A DNA stretch of 64,000 nt from Symbiodinium natans (lineage: Eukaryota; Sar; Dinophyceae; Suessiales; Symbiodiniaceae): NCBI GenBank assembly GCA_905221605.1, contig CAJNDS010001757.1:472001-536000 (forward strand). Direction: 5' to 3'. A program made the translations under genes and the position numbers. Shown piece after piece: positions 56,025-64,000 of the stretch. A model generated the notes under the pieces. It ran no database searches and was not told the DNA's origin. It worked only from the letters and a program-made list of their open reading frames with translations. Positions within the stretch are counted from its first letter, which is position 1; every line of letters starts with the position of its first letter.

Positions 56025-57377
56025 GGCTCGGCTGAGGGTTCAGGGTTCAGGGTTCAGGGTTTAGGGTTTAGGGTTTAGGGTTTAGGGTTTAGGGTTTAGG
56101 GTTTAGGGTTTAGGGTTTAGGGTTTAGGGTTTAGTTTTTTTTTTCAGGTTTGGGGATTTTTTGAGGTTTTTTTGGGGGTTCGGGTTTAAGGTTTGCGGGG
56201 TCTAGGGGTTGAGGCTTGTGAGGTTTGGGCTTTGGGGCTTTGGGGGTTTGAGTTTTGAGGCTTCGGGTTTTAGGGTTGTGGGCGGTTTGGAGCGTCAGGG
56301 GTTCTGGGGATTTGGGTTTTAGCGTGAGGGGTTTTGGGCTTGAGGGTTTCAAGGCTTTAAGGGTCTTTAGGGTTGTATGGATTCCCGAACCCTAAACCCA
56401 AAACCCTAAGCCCTAAACCCCAAACCCCAAACCCTAAACCCTAAACCCCAAACCCTAAACCCTAAACCCTAAACCCCCAGGGTTTTGGGGTTGGCGGTTT
56501 AGGGGTGACTGGCTTAGGGGAGGTTTCAGGGTGTTTTCGGGGGCTGTTTAGCCCTTCAGTGTAAAGCTCAAGGGTCGGCTTTTTGTGGTTTAGGGTTTCG
56601 GGTTTAGGGTTTAGGGTTTAGGGTTTAGGGTTTAGGGTTTAGGGTTTAGGGTTTAGGGTTTAGGGTTTAGGGTTTTGGAGCTTTGTCAGGTCATTGGGAT
56701 GAGTTTAAAGATCCGCTACTTGGTGAGCATGCCGCTTGGAGCGGCAATCTGACGAGGGATCCTGCTTCTACATTCTGTGTGAGTAGAGTTTAGGGCCTAA
56801 GCCCTAAACCCTGAACCCTAAACCCTACTCTCTCAGAAGCCAGGCTGAAATGGCCGAGACACTCTTGGCATTTTGGGATCGTTTCCGCAACCCTAGAAGC
56901 TCTAAGCCCCAAACCCTAAATTGGGCTCCCCAGTCAGGCTGACTAAGAAGTATGAGGAACTACCAGGGGCAAGTGGGGATAAAAAGGTAATCAGGCTTCA
57001 GGGTTTAGGGCGTCTTGGGGGCTTCTGGGGGCATTGGCTTCCTCCGGATAGGCTCCCTTGTGAGGTTGTGGATCTTGTGTCAGGGCGCAGGGGAGCATAC
57101 AAGCGAAAGTAGGGGCTCAGGAGGGGGGGTTTAGGGTTTAGGGTTTAGGGTTTAGGGCTGTGGGGGCCACTTAGGTACATACCGACTGTACAATTTGTGT
57201 CTGAGTGAAAGACCCTGCCAGGGCCAAAATTTTAGATCAGCAACCCCATGTACCGCCATATCCCTAACACCCTAAACCCTAAACCCTAAACCCCAAACCC
57301 TAAACCCTAAACCCTAAACCCCAAACCCTAAATCCGAAGGGTTTAGGGTGAGTCCAGGCCACAGTGCTTTTCCGCAG
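56025..57377. other. Repeat-rich intergenic or intron stretch
   Basis: TTTAGGG arrays at about 56050-56138 (12 units) and 56588-56673 (11 units), CCCTAAA/CCCCAAA at 56386-56476 and 57270-57330. A unique patch at 56695-56785 may hold an exon (HWDEFKDPLLGEHAAW in one frame) without clear splice sites. Confidence 0.5.
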
Positions 57378-57443
57378 TTCGCTCAGGATGGAGGCCTCAC
57401 AGCAGCCTTCTTTCGGCGTCTAGTGCCTGACGCAGATCCCTAG
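57378..57443 (+). CDS. Terminal exon-like island
   Basis: After TTCCGCAG it reads FAQDGGLTAAFFRRLVPDAD and P, then TAG 57441-57443. A good acceptor and a clean stop support a terminal exon of an unknown gene. Confidence 0.45.
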   Translation, partial: FAQDGGLTAAFFRRLVPDADP

Positions 57444-59177
57444 AACCATCTATCTACCCAAGCCCTTAACCTCCCAAAGCCATTTGGGGTTTCCCGAAGT
57501 CAGGGGTACCTTCTTGGGGTTTAGGGTTTAGGGTTTAGGGTTTAGGGAGAGGATCCTACTATTTGGGGACTATATTGGGGGTCGCTTGTTTTCGGAAACC
57601 CCCCATTTTTGAAGTAACCACGTGGCCGCAGCCTTGGCTAAGAGCTTGGCGCGCCAACGCGTGGCAGTGCCTGCCATGTACAGTTGGGAGCTGTTTCTTC
57701 TATTCGGGTGCCTCGTAGGAGGTCCCCTTTAGAGTTGAGGGTTTAGGATTTACATGGACTTGAGGCCTGCCCAATGAAGAAACAGCATCCCCCCCCAAAG
57801 TGTTGTAGAGAGGCGGGCCGCCACCCACGATTCTGGCAATTCCATGCCGCAAAAGCGGCCGTGGAAGCTATTGCTTCAAGTGCTCTGGGATGATGGGAGC
57901 AGGCAGACTGTGCGCGCTGTGGGCCTATGTTCCCCCAGACTTTCGTTTCAAGTTGCTGACCCAGTCGCCGACTCTGGCCTTTCCAAGCGTGGGAGTTGGT
58001 TTGCAATCTAGCTTGACTAGTTAGGCCATTGGGCCTAACAGGCTAACAGGATCATGTTCAGGAATGTCCTTCAGAGGGTTGTAAAGGCCATCCTATCTTG
58101 ACCAACTCTCAGCTGTTGCCGAGCGCATGGGTGTCCCAGCATCTATGTGGCGCGCACGCGCGTGCGCGAGAGAAACGGATGTCGGCCACTTGGGGCGCTG
58201 CACACCAAGCCCTAGTCCCTAAACCCTAAACCCAAAACCCAAAACCCTAAACCCTAAACCCTAGACCCTAAACCCTAAACCCTAAACCCTAAACCCTAAA
58301 CCCGAGGATTTTTGGGGAGGATGCCAGGGGTTCGAAGTCCTGAAATGGGTGCACCGACAGCTTCTCAGTGGGAAAGTATAATTTGGATGTTCCCCTTATA
58401 CTAACAGTCCTTGAATAGGACCTTACCTGGGGTTGTTTAGTGTTTAGGGTTTAGGGAGAGGGATTCTAGTACCCCATATTACAATCCCTTTTTAAGCGCT
58501 GTTCGTATAGGGGGGTAACATCCCAAAGTAGAATGGTATCGCGGATGACCAGTACTTTTGTGGTGATTATTCTTAGTTTGAGTTTTTTTTGGGTTCTTAA
58601 GCAAGTAGTAGTTCTTACTGGGAGAGTAGGAGGGTTGAGGTATGTTATGGAATAGAGTACTTTAGTTGTTGGAACCCGAAGTTCTCGACTTCGTAGCTAG
58701 GGTTTAGGGTTTAGAGCTTAGGGCGTAGCGTTTAGGGTTTAGGCTGCTCAGGACCACGAAGCCTTAAACCCCGTAAGTTTAGGCTCTTGTGGCTCTGGGT
58801 CTGGTGGTTCGGGGCTCATCGTCCGAGGCGCGAAAGGGTTTTTGGGTTCGATTTAGGGTTTATTAGTGCGTTAGGGTTTCTTGGTTAAGAGTTTTGAAGC
58901 TGCTGGCCCTTGTAATTCGACTTGCTCCTGCTGATCCTTTGTGGGCTAAATCCTAAACCCAAAGCCCTAATACAAGGTGTCATGATTCCTAGGTAGGATA
59001 GGGGGGGACCCTTAAAAGGGAACCCCTTCTTAACCCTCTTCTGGCTCTCTTAAACAGGGACCTTATTCAGAGGGTCTATATCCCCAAGGGTCCCCCTAAT
59101 CCTATCCCCTAATGATGGGGGGGGGGAGGGGGGCTCCCGAACCTCAAACCCGAATTTGGAGAACTGCCCTGATGCAG
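57444..59177. other. No gene recognised
   Basis: Contains TTTAGGG units (57515-57545), CCCTAAA units (58215-58305), the M1 element at 58384, and a unique stretch at 57600-58140 with no recognisable motif on either strand. Confidence 0.4.
58384..58525. mobile_element. MITE-like element, family M1, with telomere-like insert
   Basis: TGGATGTTCCCCTTATACTA at the left and GGGGGGTAACATCCCA at the right. About 30 bp of TTTAGTGTTTAGGGTTTAGGG-type sequence (58435-58457) sits inside, absent from other copies. Confidence 0.7.
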
Positions 59178-59240
59178 GCCCTCTTGTCGCGGGGGTTCTG
59201 CTACCTCGCTTCCGGGGCGGAGGACCCACTTCGTCACAGG
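59178..59240 (+). CDS. Exon-like island, TPR-like helix
   Basis: After GATGCAG it reads ALLSRGFCYLASGAEDPLRH and R, ending at GTTAGT. The A-x-x-x-R-G-x-x-Y-L-x-x-G pattern resembles TPR helix A. TTTAGGG units follow. Confidence 0.45.
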
Positions 59241-60392
59241 GTTAGTTAGGGTTTAGGGTTTAGGGTTTGGGGTTTAGGTTTAGGGTTGAGAATTGAGGGT
59301 TTAGGGTGCCAGGATTGGCACACTTAGAGAAACCCTAAACCCCAAACCCCTGAACCCTAAGCCTACTTGTTTGGTCACTACGTGCAGAACATGAAGCTGA
59401 GACCCAACGTCCCTGAACCCTAAGCTTTTCCCTGCCCCCAGAGCCTCCATCTCATACATCCCCATGATTTACTGGGTGAAGGAAGGGGGGGGAGTGGAGG
59501 AGTGTAGCCCTAGATCATAGCCCCTAAACACCAAACCCTAAAGCCAACCCTAAACCCCCCATATGCACCCCTCTATTCTATAATTAATAATTATAGGGTT
59601 CCGGGGGGCCAGGGGGGTAGGTAGCTAAGGAACCTTTAGGGAGCCTAGGGAGCCTTAGGGAGTAGTGGGGAGAAGTAGGGAACCTTGGGTCACATACCCC
59701 CCTCTAAAACTTACACCCTAAACCCTAAACCCTAAACCCTAAACCCTAAACCCTAAACCCTAAACCCTAAACCCTAACGGCTCAGGGCTTTGACCCCCCC
59801 CGCCTCAAGAACTCTGTCTATAATATAAGGTTTCGGGCTCACTCTCCCCACCTCCCCCAAAGTACCAGCAATATGAAGCCCGCGAAGTCCGAAGCCCAAT
59901 GGAAGTTTAGGGTTTAGGGTTTAGGGTTTGGGGTTTGGGGTTTAGGGTTTAGGGTTTGGGGTTTAGGGTTTAGGGTTTGGGGTTTTGGGTTTTAGGGGGG
60001 GAAGGAGGGGGCACGCTGGGAGCTCCGGGCTGTTTTTGTTGCTTTCATGTGGCACGCAGGGCTCTTAGAGATATTTTAGTTTCTAGGGAGCTCTCGGGTG
60101 CAGATTGTCATCTAAGCCCTAAACCCTAAAGCCTGTTGTTCCTTGCGGTTCTTGATGGGCTGGGGTTTGTTCCGTCCACGACTGTTTAGGGTCCAGGTTC
60201 AGGGTTTAGGGTTTAGGGTTTAGGGTTTAGAGAGTTTAGGGTTTAGGGTTTCGGGTTTAGGGAACCACCGACATAGAGCGCCCAACAGTTCGCACGCAAG
60301 GCCCCTACTTCTCGGGTCTGTTTACTACCCCCCTCTATACTTACACCCCCCCCCAGGTCCACCCCATAGTTAAGGCTGTTTTAGGGATAAGC

Positions 60393-60487
60393 CTAAACCC
60401 TAAACCCTAAACCCTAAACCCTAAACCCTAAACCCTAAACCCTAAACCCTAAACCCTAAACCCTAAACCCTAAACCCTAAACCCTAA
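60393..60487. repeat. CCCTAAA telomere-like array
   Basis: About 13 perfect units before the exon-like island at 60525; a 13-G run follows. Confidence 0.95.
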
Positions 60488-60524
60488 TGCGGGGGGGGGG
60501 GGGTTGGGGCGACGTTGCCTCGAG

Positions 60525-60581
60525 GAGCGGGCGCAACGGGACTTCGCGGAGGTCATCCACAAGGCTGCCAGGGCGACAGGG
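60525..60581 (+). CDS. Exon-like island, TPR-like helix
   Basis: Reads ERAQRDFAEVIHKAARAT after CTCGAG, with a possible GA donor. The D-F-x-x-V-I-x-x-A pattern fits TPR helix B. Likely the same gene as 59178, 61046 and 62831. Confidence 0.45.
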
Positions 60582-60644
60582 AGATCCACTAAACCCTAAG
60601 CCCCAAGCCCTAAGCCCTGCGCCCGCAGCAGCCTTAAGCCCTGA

Positions 60645-60812
60645 ACCCTAAACCCTAAACCCTAAACCCTAAACCCTAAACCCTAAACCCTAAACCCTAA
60701 ACCCTAAACCCTAAACCCTAAACCCTAAACCCTGAACCCTGAACCCTGAACCCTGAACCCTGAACCCTAAACCCTAAACCCTAAACCCTAAACCCTAAAC
60801 CCTAAACCCTAA
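60645..60812. repeat. CCCTAAA array with a CCCTGAA sub-block
   Basis: About 23 units; five or six CCCTGAA units lie together at 60730-60765 inside CCCTAAA units. Confidence 0.95.
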
Positions 60813-61045
60813 AGGGTCTCATGAGTACTTTTCATGATTTTCGCCATGCGCCCTACGCCCGAAACCCTAAGAATCGATGTGCATGAGCTATCGAGTTCCG
60901 AAATTTTGAGCAGCTTTTCGGTTCATTTTTGGAAGTTTAGGGCTTAGGGTTTCGAGGTTCGGGTTTAGGGTTGTAGGGTTTCAGTGTTTAGGGTTCTGGG
61001 TTTAGGAGGGCTTCTGGCGCAAGAAGCACCTTGTCGCCACCCCAG

Positions 61046-61085
61046 GACGCGGCGTACAACCGCAACGCGTATGTCCGGGACCCTG
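61046..61085 (+). CDS. Micro-exon candidate
   Basis: 40 nt between CCCCAG and GTGGTA reading DAAYNRNAYVRDP. Probably part of the TPR-like gene. Confidence 0.4.
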
Positions 61086-61131
61086 GTGGTACCCCCTAAA
61101 CCCTAAACTCTTAACTCATGAGTTTCCCTAC

Positions 61132-61230
61132 TACCCCCCCCCCCCCCCCCCCCCTACTACCTCTTAAATCCCTTCAATTGGCCTTAATTATCCCTAAAAA
61201 GCCCGGGGGGGGGGGGGGGGGGGGGTAGTA
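61132..61230. repeat. Poly-C and poly-G inverted pair
   Basis: CTAC followed by about 20 C (61134-61154) and, 50 bp on, about 21 G followed by GTAG (61205-61229). The two can pair as a long GC stem, or each can form quadruplex-type structure. Confidence 0.85.
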
Positions 61231-62280
61231 TAGAGGGGGGTTGTCGGGGAACACATGATTAACCCTCAAACCCACTGAACCACTACTTGAGGCCGGTTCT
61301 CCACTTAATGGGCCACTTCTTGGGAGTGACGACAGATCAGAAGATAGTTGCACATTCTTCTCTCTCTAAAGTAGGTTCCCTTTTTGGGCCCCTATATAGC
61401 GCGGCACTTTGTAAAAAGGAGCCCCCAAAAGGGATCCTGATCTAGAGAACTACCCACGTAGCATCGGATGGTAACCAGGGGTAAGAACAGTATGGCAAAT
61501 GCTGTTCGAGAAAAAAAATCGCAATATTGGGTATGAACGGAGTTTTCCGTAGTCGTGAAACGTCACAACAAGCACTGAACAGATTTGAGCAGTACTGAAC
61601 AGATGGGGGGCTGCGGGTAAGGTAACCAAACATTTGTTACGAATCATGTGCGTAGTGTTATCTTTGGTTGTTCATGAACCCTCCAGCCAACCCTCAACTG
61701 CCCTGAAACCTCATAAATCGTCTTCCCTTTCTGGCCCCTTATATAATTATACTATAATACCCCCCCAAGCCCTATTCTAATTATTAAGGCCTCTATATTG
61801 CACAAATCCGCGAGTTTGTTTTCTAAGTTGCACCCTTTCGGTTTTAGGGCTCACAGAGTCGCATCGCTGTTCATTGCCGCCCCGAACCACCTACCGCTCT
61901 TTGCTATGCTACTCTTGTTCCTCTTTGGCACGTTTGTTTTTGGATCTTGGAGGCTGTTTATTGCTATCTGCTGATGTCTATTTCTTCAAATAAACCCTAA
62001 ACCCGAAACCCTAAACCCGGGAAATCCTTCCTTCAAACTCTAAGCCCCTAAAGCCTAAACCCCGAAACCCCTGAACCCTGAACTCCTAAGTCCTAACCCC
62101 TAAGCCCCGAAATCCCTTATACACCCTACACCCTAAACCCTAAACTCAAGCCCTAACCCCGAAACCCTGAACCCCTAAACCCTAAACCAAGCACAACCCA
62201 AAACCCTCAACCCACAACCCAAAGCCCTAAACACCCAAAACCCTCTAAACCCTCTAAACCCTCTAAACCCCCAAAACCCT

Positions 62281-62560
62281 AAACCCTAAACCCCTAAACC
62301 CCTAAACCCCTAAACCCCTAAACCCCTAAACCCCTAAACCCCTAAACCCCTAAACCCCTAAACCCCTAAACCCCTAAACCCCTAAACCCCTAAACCCCTA
62401 AACCCCTAAACCCCTAAACCGCTTAACCCCTAAACCCCTAAACCCCTAAACCCTAACCCCTAAACCCCTAACCCTAAAACCCCTAAACCCCTAAACCCCT
62501 AACCTAACCCTAAACCCCTAAACCCCTAAACCCCTAAACCCCTAAACCCCAAACCCCAAA
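62281..62560. repeat. CCCCTAAA (8-mer) array
   Basis: About 30 units, the first 17 perfect. Same variant as 15607-15690, 47 kb away. Confidence 0.95.
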
Positions 62561-62629
62561 CCCTAAACCCACAACCCAAAGCCCTAAACCCCCAAAACCC
62601 TCTAAACCCTCTAAACCCTAAACCCCTAA

Positions 62630-62828
62630 ACTAAACCCTAAACCCTGAACCCTGAACCCTGAACCCTGAACCCTGAACCCTGAACCCTGAACCCTGAACC
62701 CTGAACCCTGAACCCTAAACCCTAAACCGTAAACCCTAAACCCTAAACCCTAAACCCTAAACCCTAAACCCTAACCCTAAACCCTAAACCCTAAACCCTA
62801 AACCCTCAACCCTAAACCCTAAACCCTA
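62630..62828. repeat. CCCTGAA block inside a CCCTAAA array
   Basis: About ten CCCTGAA units (62645-62712), then about 15 CCCTAAA units ending directly at the TPR exon. Confidence 0.95.
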
Positions 62829-62830
62829 AG

Positions 62831-62921
62831 TGAGGTCCTCATGTCCCTGTCCCTCAAGCGGCTGGGCGACCTTAGCACTGCCATCCGCTACCTGAACCGG
62901 TGTCTCAGCCGGGGACTCGAT
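62831..62921 (+). CDS. TPR-motif exon
   Basis: After CCTAAG, itself part of the repeat, it reads EVLMSLSLKRLGDLSTAIRY and LNRCLSRGLD. The L-G-D-x-x-x-A-I-x-x-L-x-x-C-L pattern is a tetratricopeptide repeat. It runs into GGGTTTAGGG at its donor side. Confidence 0.6.
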
Positions 62922-62922
62922 A

Positions 62923-63018
62923 GGGTTTAGGGTTTAGGGTTTAGGGTTTAGGGTTTAGGGTTTAGGGTTTAGGGTTTAGGGTTTAGGGTTTAGGGTTTAG
63001 GGTTTAGGGTTTAGGGTT
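62923..63018. repeat. TTTAGGG telomere-like array
   Basis: About 13 perfect units at the donor side of the TPR exon, opposite in orientation to the array at its acceptor side. Confidence 0.95.
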
Positions 63019-64000
63019 ACACCCTCAGCCCTAAACCCCAAACCGAAAACCTTATTATATAGGGTTCAGGGAAACAGGCTGAGGGCCTTAGGAAGACTCC
63101 ACGAGTCCTGAAAGCACCGCCCACAAACGCTATACCTCAAAACCTTATAACCCTAAAACCTTGCAAAACCCTAAACCCTATTGCTCCAAACCCGAAACTT
63201 GCACATAGAGCACTTTTAGGTCTTCAGGGTTTAGGGTTTAGGCTTGACCTGAACTACTTCCCCTTTTTCGCAATTGCCCACACGAGTTGCCCCACAAGGT
63301 TTTCATGTCGAGAGTTGTAGGCTTCATAGGCCATTCTGATGGTTACTTCTGGGGGGTGGGGGCTCGAGCCCAACCCTAAACCCTCAGCCCTGACCCTAAA
63401 CTCGTGTTGGCGCGAAGCACCGGTGTAGGGCTTGGGGTTTAGGGCTGAGGGGTCGGAAAAAATCACTGGTAGTGTGCCCTCATAGTCCCTGTATAGTCCT
63501 ACTATAATCCTCACAAAAACAACAAAAAAAACAGAGGCCCTATTCAGGCCCTGCCTGCCACCCCGGCCGAACCTGAATGGAAAAGAGTCCAGTGTTAGGC
63601 TTTAGATTTGGGGTTTAGCCATATAATATAAGACTTTAGGGTGTACGCTTCACCCTTTAGGACTTTGCCTTTGGGGTTTAGCCTTTAAGACTTTAGCTTT
63701 GGGGGATATGGCTTCAGATTTAAGTATTACCAAACATCCCACCGAGACATCCAATAATCCTAAGAATGCCAAAAATCCATAAAATGCCGCGTCTTTTGAA
63801 AACGCCTACACAAAAACACGGAAACAGTGTAAATACCAGTGTTTTCGCTCCTCGCGACCTCATTTCGCCCAACTCGTAATGTGACGCCCGTGAACGTGCA
63901 AAATCTCGAGGTTTTTAACAATTCCGTACAAACGGAGCATGTTTTTTAGGTTCACAGGCCTTGAAAAAAGTACAGAAAACCATGGGAAAAACACGTTTTT
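63019..64000. other. No gene recognised
   Basis: Scattered CCCTAAA-like and TTTAGGG-like units to 63445, then AT-richer unique sequence to the window end with no recognisable motif on either strand. Confidence 0.4.

Noticed and set aside
57743-58006. 87-codon - strand frame
   Set aside because: No motif, no splice context, and the only candidate on that strand; not enough to call a gene.

Overview
This window looks like nuclear DNA of a dinoflagellate. The grounds are a spliced-leader-like relic next to a start codon, intron donors that can be read as GT, GC and GA, a Ty1/copia element of the large multidomain kind, plant-type telomere-like repeats (TTTAGGG/CCCTAAA) scattered through almost every non-coding stretch, and tiny exons that all read on the + strand. 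The genus cannot be fixed from sequence alone. No rRNA, tRNA, CRISPR array or bacterial gene was recognised.

Layout. 1-1383 is the intact 3' part of an OGFOD1/Tpa1-like 2-oxoglutarate oxygenase family gene. From 1.4 to 29 kb short exon-like islands (30-105 nt, some with plausible AG acceptors and GT/GC/GA donors) sit in a sea of telomere-like arrays and small inverted-repeat (MITE-like) elements; the islands include two K+-channel-like membrane exons (5.1-5.5 kb), low-complexity Ser/Glu/Lys exons (6.8-8.2 kb), Gly/Pro/Tyr-rich exons (11.4-14.5 kb) and a TPR exon (24.8 kb). From 29.2 to 56.0 kb lies one voltage-gated cation channel gene: S1, S2, S3, S4, S5, pore, S6, C-terminal tail and EF-hand exons can be followed in order, mostly with matching phases. 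From 57 to 63 kb there are exons of further genes, including TPR-like exons.

Two complete LTR retrotransposons are nested in introns of the channel gene. Element 1 (34913-43738, antisense) has 278-bp LTRs, no recognisable reverse transcriptase or integrase, and one very long coding region (interrupted by one frame change) with a WW domain, an S1-like segment and six CCCH zinc fingers; its LTR holds a relic of the dinoflagellate spliced leader directly before an ATG. Element 2 (45985-55865, sense) is a Ty1/copia element with two identical 291-bp LTRs, a 5-bp target duplication, and the order Gag, zinc fingers, protease, cytosine-methyltransferase-like domain, integrase, 2-oxoglutarate/Fe(II)-oxygenase-like domain, reverse transcriptase, RNase H, membrane/Cys-His tail. 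Both elements carry the same primer-binding site, complementary to the anticodon region of an initiator tRNA-Met half.

The strongest leads are: a retroelement carrying both a DNA-methyltransferase-like and an oxygenase-like domain; a reverse-transcriptase-less element carrying a CCCH/WW cargo that may depend on the first type in trans; and introns whose two ends carry telomere-like repeats in opposite orientation, so that they could pair. Exon borders are read by eye from frame, phase and splice dinucleotides and carry no transcript support.
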